Assembly (NCBI GenBank): GCA_036346255.1
Contig: CM070633.1
Span: 2,790,001-2,854,000 of the forward strand
Source: Ampelocalamus luodianensis
Taxonomy: Eukaryota > Streptophyta > Magnoliopsida > Poales > Poaceae
Direction of reading: 5' to 3'
Length of the DNA stretch: 64,000 bases
Shown: positions 9,712 through 19,214 of the stretch, piece by piece
How positions within the stretch are numbered: the first letter of the stretch is position 1
How the letters are laid out: every line of letters starts with the position of its first letter
Program-made: the position numbers and the translations under genes
Notes under the pieces: model-generated
The model's database searches: none
What the model saw: only the letters and a program-made list of their open reading frames with translations
What the model was told of the DNA's origin: nothing

Positions 9712-12700
9712 GCACCATGGAGGCAGATGAGAAAGATGGTTATGGAAATGTGTCATTTGTTGGGATGGAAAGTGTGTCCCCGCCGCTTAGTGATCGTCCG
9801 TCTTATGGTGAATTGGTCGCTAGAGCTCGTGAGGTTCTATGTTGTCATGGTAATGAGGATGCCATCTCGCTTGAGGTGTACTTCATTTGGTTCTAAAGAC
9901 TGTATTTTTAGGCGGATGGTCTCAATTGACTCGAGGATCGATGGCAAAATTATGTCGATCGGTGATGAGGACCCAATATCAATGTTTGGATTTGTTTGTG
10001 CGGAAGTTGTCCATTGATCCCAATCCTAATGGGCATTCACCCCCTCATGGGCATTCGCCCCTTTATGGGCATTCACCAGATTTAGGTAGTCCTCCCCCTT
10101 TGGACCCCCCGTTACCCAATTGTGATGCGGATGTGAACGAGCCGGATGTGGTACCCGATGCTCAATCCGCCCGAATGAGATTGGAATTCTCATCCTGCGC
10201 CCTCAGAGATCCCTTTGACTCGTAACCATCCAAGTAAGTGTCGTAGTACCACTTTAGTTTACCGTTCATTAATCTATTCCTTTGTCTCAATTGCCATCGT
10301 GTGTGTGGTTGTGATGCAGTAGATGTTCCTGAAAATGATGATCGTCCTCCTGTGGCACCTTCAGGCAACATGGATCAATTCTGTAGGGCCTCTAACAGTG
10401 TTGATGTTCAGATTGATGATGATGAGGAGCCTTATGGGACGGCTAGAGCCGTTGATTCCGATGAAGACCGGCCTGTTGCAGCATTGACACAACAAGATAT
10501 TGAGCTCATCGACAATTCCGCCTAATCGTGATCCGGCTATTGAAGAATTCAAAGAACTTTAGTCATTCCCAAGGTGCTTATGCGTATGCGAGACGACGAG
10601 TTGTTAGAGGCTCCCAAGGCGGGGATAGCATGGAAATCAAGAAGGGTTTGGTCTTCAAGGACTTGCCTACATTGAGAAGGTGGTTACAGGAGTATTCTCG
10701 TGAAGCGCAAAGGCCTTTCAAGGTTAGGCATTCCTATGTGCAATGGCGCATACGGTGGTGTGTGAGAAGGCCGATTGTAATTGGAGGGTGTGTGCTAGGA
10801 AATGAAGGACACATGCAAGTTCAAGATCACAAAATCGTTGGCCCACACACTTGTGCGTAATCAAACTTGAAAGAGAGCATCGCCATTGACATCTACCCTC
10901 ATTGCGAGATCACTATACTCGATCAAGGCACCCAATTTGAAGGTGAGGACAATTATGGAGATGACACAGAAGATGTTCGGATACGACATAAGGTATGGAA
11001 AAGCATGGAGGGCAAAGCAGCGAGCCTGGAAGATGATATATGGGGATTGGGAGGAGGGGTACGAGCAGTTGCCAGCATTGTTCAATGCAATGAAAGCAGT
11101 TAATCCAGGAATGCATTACGAGTACATCCCCAAACCAAATGAATGGAAGGATGGAAGGCAGATTTTCTTCCGCGCATTCTGGTGTTTTCCACAGTGCATC
11201 GAGGCATTCAGGCATTGTCGTTCCGTCTTCTCCATTGATGGTACTTTTCTTCTTGGCAAGTACATGGGCACATTGTTGATAGCCATTTCGGTTGACGCAG
11301 ACAACACATTGGTCCTCTTGCGCTTGCTTTGGTGGAGAGGAGAACAAAGATAGTTGGGGATGGTTCTGCGCTTGTTCGGATACATGTTGTTGGCCCCGCA
11401 GGAGGTTGGTGTCATATCCGATGCACACGTGGCATACTTAGTCAGACAGAGCAGATTCCGGCACGCACCTATCCATCACCGGTGGTGCACTCGGCACCTC
11501 GCCAGAATTTACTCCGTAAGGATGGTACAAAGGATAACTTTCCTCTTTCGAGGAGGTTGCACGCCAGACTTGAGGTGTCGTTGTTCAAGAGAAGTGGAAC
11601 AACTCAAACCGAACAAACACAGAGGGTAGACAAGTGGTTGAGAGGCTTGCCGAGGGAACGAGAAATGGACTAGGGCCTACGACCATGGTGGTCGGCGGTA
11701 TGAGTTTGGACTAGCAACATGGTGAATCATTTAATAGTTTGCTAAAGGGTATACGTGCCATGCCCGTCAATGCAATCGATCATTCACCTTCTACAAGCTT
11801 GTTGCGTGGTTCAACGATAGACACTTGGATGCAATGGCACGACAGCAGTAGTAATGAAACATGGGCACCTAAACCCAAAAAGCATCCGGAGAGGGCAAAG
11901 GATAGGGCTCGCACACATGAGGTGTCATGTTTTGATCATAGTACTGCAAGTATGAGGTCATTGAAAGGGGTGGTACAATGGCCGATGGTGAGGTCCGCCG
12001 TCAAGGAGTCATATTGTCGTGCTCATTGATTTCTCTTGCACGTGTGGGAGAACAAGACAGTACCACTTTCCATGTTCTCACTATGTTGCGGCGCCTAATC
12101 ATCGCAACTATGCGCACGAGAGCAGGATACCTAGGGAGTTCGGCGTTGATACCCTTGTTCTTACATGGTCTCCCGCTTTGAGCCTTACCGACGAGGACGG
12201 TGGCCACCTTACTCGGGTCCGAAGTACATAGTCGATCCAGGTTGTCGTTGGAACAGACGTGGGAGTAGAAAGAGGAGTAGACACAAGATGGTTATGGATC
12301 CGTGCTTGACCTAGAGCGTTTTCCGAGGACAGGAGTGGATGAGACGACACTCCACAACTTTCTTGGAGTAAGTCTTTCAATACATGACAATCAAAATATA
12401 AACTTGTAACCAAACATGACATTTGTGAACTAACAAAAGATGATGAACCGCAGAGACTTGCGAGACGCGGCCGCGCAGCAGCCGCCGTTGTGGTTGCAGG
12501 ACGCAGCACCGATGGACGCCCACGTGCCACGCACACATCTTCGGACGCCGCACCAAACCGTAGGCCTAGGCACTTCTTCACACACGAGGTACGGCTTAGG
12601 AGGCGAGCTCGTCCTGCACGACCAGAGATACTTTTCAGGGACTTGGTGGCGAGGAGGAGGACGAGGCCGAGGAGATTGGTGGCGAGCAGGAGGACGAGGC

Positions 12701-12850
12701 CGAGGAGATTGGACCGTCTCGCCTGTGGTGCTCTTCGACACGCCTTCGCAGCCTCCACCGCGTAGGCACCGACGTCCGCGTGACCCTTACACTCCGTGCA
12801 CCGACGCCTTGGTGGAAAGGGCAAGGCTAGGAGGCGATGAGGGACTGTGT
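9712..12850 (+). pseudogene. mudrA-like MULE transposase, broken
   Basis: Pieces of one transposase lie in order but in shifting frames. The N-terminal segment (about 9712-10015) is followed by a MuDR DNA-binding region with FKDLPTLRRWLQEYSREAQ (about 10640-10860). The MULE transposase core (about 10960-11620) includes FSIDGTFLLGKYMGTLL, which carries the first catalytic Asp in the DGTF motif. A SWIM zinc finger, CTCGRTRQYHFPCSHYVAA (about 12030-12100), comes next, then a basic, low-complexity C-terminus (about 12440-12850). The intact protein cuts and joins DNA at the TIRs. At least five frame changes or stops separate the pieces, so no full protein can be made as read. Some may be sequence errors, because the element's two TIRs also differ mainly by gaps. 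Confidence 0.85.
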
Positions 12851-13297
12851 TTATGTACATTGTATGGACTTTTATGGACTATTTGGACTTTTGGATTGTT
12901 GTTTCTACTATTCGTGTGGTATTGTGATGAATATATGCTCGTATGATATATTTGTGTCATATTGTTAAATGTGGATGGTCAGAAAACAGGAGAAACTCGC
13001 GAATTTTTCCGTGATTATATGCGAGTAGTGATTATATGTGGGACCAAAGGAACGTGTGCTTACTTGTTATCGCGACCAAAAGTTACCAAAATATATAGGC
13101 ATAGTGACAAAAAAACAAGTCATGCTACTCACATGTTCAAGTTTAACAATATACTCACATGCACATATGAAAAAGTGCAAGACATGACAAGAGTACAACA
13201 AAATAACAAGTCCAAGAAATGAGACCATTGTTCATTATTAAACCATAACTACTAAGTCTAGCACACTACCGAGTGCAACGAGGCCACTTTCCCTTCC

Positions 13298-13936
13298 TCA
13301 AAGCATCCGGATCCTCCTCCATTGCAGCCTTAGCACGCGAACGCGCTCAAGCCTCCTCTCCTCTCCCCTACGCTTAGTCGTCGCCTCATTTTCACCTCTT
13401 CCTCGCGCTCCTTTCTCGCCGCTCCTCTTTGCGTGTCTTCTCCAATACTCCTCGCGCCCGCATCCCACTTCTTCGCTCTCCATATGTCGCTTGTCCTCCT
13501 CCTTGATCTCAGTGTCGATCCACCGCTCAAAGTCACATAGCGGTGGAGGTTCCCGCAAAACATGGGTCTGTAAGCACGTAATGAAATGTTATTGATTCAT
13601 CGCAAGAACAAAGAAAAAGCCACTAATTTCTCACCAACAATCCAATGCGGATCTGTTGAGGTGTAGGTCAAAGGCATAATTGTGACACATCCAATACCCG
13701 CTCGACGTGTCCTCCTCATCGATCTCGCCACCCTACAAGCATCACCGCAGAGCACATGGGCACCGGAACGCCACTAGCGATGGCAAGCGAAGTAACGCAT
13801 TGCCCACCAAATGCTGCCTAATCCAAATACAACAAATTGTATGAACCTTACATAATATGAACTACATATTACCGACAAATTAGAATACGATGGACAAAGA
13901 TTACCTTGGTTTACTAGCTTTACCACGCCTCGGCAT
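13298..13936 (-). pseudogene. MULE second gene: GRF-like Cys cluster plus charged tail, decayed
   Basis: On the minus strand an ATG at 13936 opens a tiny exon (MPRRGKASKPR) ending at a GTAATC donor. The next exon (about 13810-13640) carries FRCPC, DACRVAR and YWMCHNYAF in neighbouring frames, a spacing that recalls a GRF-type zinc finger. It ends at a GTGAG donor. After a CTTACAG acceptor the last exon (about 13564-13298) reads PPLCDFERWIDTEIKEEDK and then a Lys/Arg/Glu-rich coiled-coil-like tail. At least two frame shifts lie in the Cys-rich exon. Such genes ride on some grass MULEs as far as I recall. Position and orientation match mudrB of MuDR, but I see no homology to mudrB. The function is unknown. 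Confidence 0.65.
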
Positions 13937-14312
13937 CCTAACAAATGGGAGAAACAAAGGGACCGACGTAACTAAGGTTCCATAATACACAATACGAATC
14001 AATAAAACAAGTGAGACTAATTGCTTCAAACCCTAGGTCATGACTAACCTAATTTTGCATAATACACATGATATAGACCAAATCAATGCGTAAAAGTGAG
14101 GAGGACAAAGAGGATACCTTGCTCGGTTGTATGGATCAATTCAAGTTTCCACGGTGAAAATTGGTGATTCGAAAAGTTCGGCGGGTTGGGTTGAGTGAAA
14201 ACCGAGAGAGAGAGAGGAAGAAAAGAGCAAGGCTCGGGAGGTATATAATTGAGCTCGGCGCCGAGATCGTGGCGCGATCTCGGCAAGATGACTCACACGC
14301 CAACTAAGACAT
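13937..14312 (-). other. Leader of the MULE minus-strand gene
   Basis: Upstream of the ATG at 13936 (to the right on this map) are an acceptor-like TTTGTTAG and an AT-rich intron-like stretch. A CT-rich leader just inside the right TIR (about 14195-14225, CTCTCTCTCTC on the minus strand) mirrors the one inside the left TIR. I infer transcription from the right TIR inward. Confidence 0.5.
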
Positions 14313-14441
14313 CTCGGCGCCATGAGTCATGGCGCCGAGGCACCGGCCACGCCGTCGCCTTGCCGGCTAGGGTTGATGCGTCGGCGCCATGACTCATGGC
14401 GCCGAGATGTCTTAGCTCGGCGCCGTGAGTCACGGCGCCGA
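14313..14441. repeat. Right subterminal palindromes centred on TGAGTCA
   Basis: Three odd palindromes lie at 14313-14339, 14381-14405 and 14417-14441. The first two have core GCGCCATGAGTCATGGCGC (the second reads TGACTCA on the plus strand). The third has GCGCCGTGAGTCACGGCGC. The block between the second and third, GAGATGTCTTAGC, also recurs at the left end next to the palindromes. Confidence 0.88.
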
Positions 14442-14529
14442 CCCCCTGGGTCCAAAACCGGAAATAAGACTACCAAGGGTATAAATGTGTGTTTTTTACG
14501 AAAAAAGGATTAAATTGCAAAAAATTCGG
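14381..14529 (-). repeat. Right terminal inverted repeat of the MULE
   Basis: About 149 bases form the inverted partner of 8379-8520, ending GCAAAAAATTCGG directly before the TSD. It appears the better-preserved arm, since it keeps longer homopolymer runs and complete palindromes. Confidence 0.9.
14480..14486 (+). promoter_or_regulatory. TATA-like box in the right TIR, pointing out to eIF2 beta
   Basis: TATAAAT lies 44-50 bases inside the element's right end and faces outward. The first non-coding exon of eIF2 beta follows within about 60-115 bases. Its mirror copy in the left TIR faces the other way. TIR promoters are known in MuDR. Outward use here is an inference from position. Confidence 0.4.
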
Positions 14530-14538
14530 CCGAGGAAA

Positions 14539-14759
14539 CCCACCCGAAGGCCCGCGCCGCCGTCTCCGCAGGATCTCTCGCGCTGTCTCCACCCGTAAGA
14601 ACTCCCGAAAGCGTGTCGCATTGATCGAATTAGCGCCGCTCGTTTGCTTCCCCGGATCGATCTGATCATTCTCTCTTCGCTCGGTTCGTGCCGTGCAGGG
14701 ATTCGATCGCAGCAGGCGGTTTTGGAGTGGAAGGGGAGGTGGTGAAGGCGAGCGCAGCC
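14539..14759 (+). other. eIF2 beta 5' UTR with a small intron
   Basis: Right of the MULE TSD a GC-rich exon runs to a donor, CACCC|GTAAGA, at 14594. The intron ends at TGCCGTGCAG (14698), and a second leader exon, 14699-14759, leads to the ATG. The MULE insertion therefore lies no more than about 56 bases upstream of the first donor, in the 5' UTR or core promoter. Confidence 0.7.
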
Positions 14760-17700
14760 ATGGCGGACGAGGAGCACGCGGAGAAGAGGGAGGAGGTCTC
14801 TGAGGTGAGTCGCTCGTTCTCCCACTATGCACTGATGGATTCAGCGCTGCCTCTGTCGATTATGATTCGAGTCAGATTGCCTCGACGCCGTTTTGCTTTG
14901 GATTCCGTTCGGAGCACTTGGAAACTAGGGCTTGTGCCGTTTGTTGTTGCTTGGAGTTAGGGTGTTTAGATTTGATGATGCGCTAGATACCAGGAACAGG
15001 GGTGGGTGTATTTGGAGTTTCCTTATTGCTGCATCGATGAGGGATTCGTAGATGTAGCATTTGATTTTGAATTGATGTCCTGGAGCATTGCAACAACAGA
15101 ACACGATATCAGTGTACATTTTGAATGTTCAGGTTTGGCTAGGTGAAATCGGACAGTTAGAGATGAAGTAGGTTCAAAAGTTGAGGTGCGCAACTTCTAG
15201 CAAGGAAAAATTTGTATTTTTCATAGCTCCGAATCTTGAGCGTTCATTTCTTCAGTTAATTTGGTCACTAAGAAGTGCCACATGAGCTCTATCTCAGAGG
15301 ATAGATATTTTGTATAGATATGTATTGGACATAAATAGTTAACCCCAACGTTATTGTTACTTGCTTCATTTTAGCAGAAGCAAAGAGGAACCTTTTTTTC
15401 ATTCATTTCACTAAAGGTGAATTGCAGCTGAAAATTTTGAATAAAATCAACACCTTTTTTTTTTGTTAAACGTTCGACATGAAATGCATGACTTGTGCTA
15501 AAAAGCATCACATGAAACTAACAATCCTAAGAATGTTAGCACAAATGAACACACACTATAAACATGGTTCCATACAAGCAGATCTATAAGCATTTTGCAT
15601 TTGAAGAGAGCACGTGATGATGACACGCATGTGGGTGCAAAGATACTAATTATTAAAAGGAATGACTACGAGAGTTACTTGGTCTGAGATGGTCAAGGAT
15701 TGGATTTCTTATGGCTTACTCATGGTTGTCTATAACTAGCTAAAAGTGTATGTAGGTCTTACCACTTTCTTATCAGGCACTTCATAAGTTCGATAAAAAT
15801 GATGCTTGCTTCATAATTTTGATAAAAATGATGCTTGCCCTTTTTTATGACTTGAAGTTTGATCAAAATGGTGCTTGCCCCTTTTTTTGACATGATTGTT
15901 CACACTTCATACTTTTGTCATGTTTTACAGCTTGCTCCGTTTGACCCAATAAAGAAGAAGAAAAAGAAGAAGGTTGTTATCCAAGATCCTTCCGATGAGG
16001 TGAACAACTTGGCAGAGAAGACAGAAAGCTTGGCAGGTATGTTTAATGTGCTGAAGAAAACCGGTAATCCACCTGAACATCCTTGTTAATTTTTCACTTT
16101 TTGTGAGCTCAACTTTACTGGGATGAAGAAGAAGAAGAAACAAGTGAGTTCTTGGACACTTGGAAGTAGATTGTGCATGTTTGAGAATTGAGAACCAGAA
16201 ACTGAACTGAGGCTTTACTTTGTTCATCATGCAAATTTCAGGTTGATCTTGACTCATCTATTGCTGGCATTGGAGATGGAGAGGACACTCTAGGCACAGT
16301 TCATATGATTCATTTGATCCTTTTTACTCTTGGTGACATTTGTTTGTTTACTATATCTTGTCCCTGCCCTCCAGATGATCAGATGATCACATTGGGGAGG
16401 ATGAAGAAGGGGAAGGCATCGTGCTTGGAGGTTCCCCTAGGTACCCTTGGGAGGGAACTGACGGGGACTACAAATATGAAGAGTTGCTTAAACATCTGTC
16501 CACCAAATTCGGAAATTCCTTAAAGCATACATGTTTGAGCATTGGTTATTGACTTATTGAAGACAACTGATTATTCAGTAGTCTTTTGGGGGACATATCA
16601 TGCAAGTATTCCAGAGCTTGCGTGCCTGATAGTTTTATGGTTTCATGCTCTGACAGCCACATCTAGTTGTTCCACTGTTTGACTCGCATGCTGCCTTTGC
16701 TTGTTGCTTTTGGAACATTAAAATGTGCTTCAAACTGTGCTTATTTATTTTCTTTACTTTTTCCCCTTGTGGGTCTACTTCCAGTCTTCCATACAGAATT
16801 AGCTTGTGAGAGCAAAATCACTAGAGCGCCAATTTTTTTAGGGGGTGTTGTGTGTGAAATCTGACTTTGGGTATTTTTGTTGCAGCTACTGGGCAGAGTG
16901 TTTAACATTTTGCATGAAAACAATCCAGATCTTGCGGGGACAGGCGCAGAACCGTCATGAGGCCTCCTCAGGTTCTTAGGGAGGGCACAAAGAAGACAGT
17001 TTTTGTGAATTTTATGGACTTGTGTAAAACGTGGGTTTTGGCATTATTTGGACTGCACTTTGTACTTGATACTTTCTTGAATGCTCTTTCCAATCGATAA
17101 TGTTACGATGAATTAATTGTAAATTATATCTCCAGGATGCATAGGCAACCTGAGCATGTGATGATGTTTTTGCTTGCTGAAATGGGAACAAGTGGATCAC
17201 TTGATGGGCAGCAAAGGATGGTAATAAAAGGAAGATTTGCTCCGAAAAATTTTGAAGCAATCCTGAGGAGATACATCAGTAAGTTATCCGATTTCATTGC
17301 CCTTGTTTGAAGAAAGGAGTTTGTATTCTTTCCTTTTATAATCATTTTGTGCTGAACTGTTCGGAAGGGATATGGTTGTGGTTTACTGTTTTTGTGCCTG
17401 TTAGTTGTCTTTAGGTTACCTGAACTCAATGGACAATCTGTAACTTCTGCAATTTCTAAACCTTTCAGATGAGTATGTTATTTGCAATGGTTGCAAGAGC
17501 CCTGATACCATTCTGTCTAAGGAAAATCGTATGTTCTTCCTTCGCTGCGAACAGGTAAATTGTCACATCTAGTTGCGCATATTCGGTTACGTCCAGTTTC
17601 CTTCCACATGACTGGTCAGTCCCTTGTGAAACATTGTTAATTATCACTAATTTTTCGGTTCTTTGTATTCGTTAAATTCGTCTTACCATCATCTCATGGT

Positions 17701-18284
17701 TCTGCCAATGTTGAGTTGCAACATATTACCTACATTGTTTGACAAACATTTTCGTGATAAAAAGTGCAACATCTGAGGCTTAAACAATGTTGTAAATTTG
17801 TGGCATGTAATACCTCCTATCTGTTTCACTAACCAGTTATTTTTGTTGTTCTTTAAGAAGATTTTGTTGCATGTGGATCCTGTATAGTCTCTTGCATTTT
17901 TTTTACTAATGAAACAATTGCTTGCAAACATCTGATTTTTTTAATGCACTGAAATTTTTCTGTGCACCACAATACAAGCTGTTAGCCGTTGTTTATTTTT
18001 CACCATACACGCTTTGAGCCTATGACGAGTTGCAGAATTATTTTCCTACTTGTTTGAGTAAAGGAATGTGATAGTTTCTGCAAAATTCTGGGGCTACCTT
18101 TCTTTGTAATCATATTGGAAGACCCAGTTTTCTCTCTTGTTACTATCGTTTCCTTTTCATCATGTAAAGTTTTGGTTGCAACTCTGAGTGAACATGGCCT
18201 TTTCATGTCTAGTGTGGGTCATCAAGATCTGTTGCTCCAATCAAGGCTGGATTTGTCGCACAAGTTGGTCGTCGGAAGGCCTGA
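14760..18284 (+). CDS. EIF2B (eIF2 beta): Translation initiation factor eIF2 subunit beta, with apparent single-base losses
   Basis: eIF2 beta is part of the eIF2-GTP-Met-tRNAi complex, contacting eIF5 and eIF2B through its lysine blocks. Exons: 14760-14804, 15931-16036, about 16113-16143, 16242-16293, 16383-about 16480, 16886-17030, 17136-17278, 17469-17554, 18213-18284. Visible parts are APFDPIKKKKKKKVVIQ, a second lysine run (MKKKKKQ), YPWEGTDGDYKYEE, the core with RPPQVLREGTKKTVFVNF and MHRQPEHVMMFLLAEMGTSG, and a C4 zinc finger from CNGC (exon 8) and CEQCGS (exons 8-9). The end GFVAQVGRRKA matches the family. Two spots break the frame, each apparently lacking one G: the donor after GAAGAG (about 16480) has no GT, and GCGGGGACAGG (about 16934) should carry five Gs to continue AGDRRRTVM. 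Exon 3's acceptor is also unclear. This is either sequence error or a young pseudogene. Confidence 0.88.
14805..15930 (+). other. First coding intron of eIF2 beta
   Basis: The 1126-base intron runs from GAG|GTGAGT to TTTTACAG|CTTGC. Near its 3' end (about 15780-15885) a unit like TTTGATAAAAATGATGCTTGC is repeated about three times with variation. Nothing else is recognisable. Confidence 0.85.
17555..18212 (+). other. Last intron of eIF2 beta
   Basis: The 658-base intron separates the two halves of the C4 zinc finger. It has donor GAACAG|GTAAAT and acceptor CATGTCTAG|TGTGGG. It is AT-rich with no embedded feature seen. Confidence 0.85.
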
Positions 18285-19214
18285 ACATAAGCCAAAGCTT
18301 TGGATATATTTGCCCCATTTTGGCGACCAGTTTTGCACTGCGCCCTTGTGTGATCATGTGTCGTGTTTTTTGGTGTCATGCGAATGCAGATGGGTTTCAA
18401 TTCATCACAGGGTGGCTTTACGACCCTGATTGAAAATCACGGCTTTTCGAACTATTCATTCTGTACTATGAATAAATGTAGATGTCAATGAATAAATGTA
18501 GATGTCACCGTAGGGTTGTGAGGGTGTCGTGGGAACAAGCAGTGGTGGTGCCTGGGTAGTAGATTAGCTCCAGAAGGGCACTTCCATATCCAGGACAGAT
18601 GGTACGAGCTACTACTACGCTTGTATGTGGCGAAGACCAATTTAGCCTTCGGTTATTGCAATGTTTCACCAAACGATAGGTATATTGATCTGCAGCAGTC
18701 AACAAAACGGAACGCGTGCGACTGGGGCGTTACAAGCAGGCGCCGCGCGGCAGCACCCCGGCTAAATTGGGCGCATGGCACACCGACGCTCCCATGATAT
18801 CACACCGGCCCGACCATCCGCGGTTCAGCACGGGCAAAGGCGCCGCCGGTGCTCGAACGGCCAAGACAACGCAGATGCAGCGTTTTTCCCCCTTAACGCA
18901 GACGCACACTGTTGTATAGTGATGCTCATCAGTTCGAAATTTCAAGTCATTATTATTACTTTTCCCCTTGCCATTACCATATACATCGTAGGCTACCTTG
19001 TGGATTACATACCATGCCATGTACAGCTCGCCCGAGATTACAATTTACATCAATTATTCAGTCCGTGCCTGAGAGTTTCCACCATATTGTATGTCCGCTG
19101 TACAACAAGAGGTTGCAGAGCCAACATTTCTCACTGATAGGATATCTGTGGATACAAGAGATACAACACACACTAGATCAAAATTGCGCGCATATTTCCA
19201 ATGCGCTAAACCAG
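18285..19214. other. Convergent 3' regions of eIF2 beta and S6 kinase
   Basis: The two genes end toward each other here. AATAAA occurs at about 18469 and 18490, within a tandem duplication of TGAATAAATGTAGATGTCA (about 18467-18506). These are likely poly(A) signals for eIF2 beta. The S6 kinase 3' UTR lies left of 19214. The middle, about 18710-18890, is GC-rich without a supported gene. Confidence 0.6.

Larger units (their letters stand above)
8370..14538 (+). mobile_element. Mutator-like element (MULE), MuDR-type, with 9-bp TSD
   Basis: The element occupies 8379-14529 (6151 bp). The 9-bp TSD CCGAGGAAA is perfect at 8370-8378 and 14530-14538. Long terminal inverted repeats begin CCGAATTTTTTGC. 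Inside are two gene units facing each other: a mudrA-like transposase on the plus strand (about 9712-12850) and a GRF-like charged protein on the minus strand (13936-13298). This is the plan of maize MuDR, where mudrA and mudrB converge from promoters in the TIRs. Both genes show stops and frame changes as read, so the copy looks immobile unless the lesions are sequence errors. It sits immediately upstream of the first non-coding exon of eIF2 beta. Confidence 0.93.
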
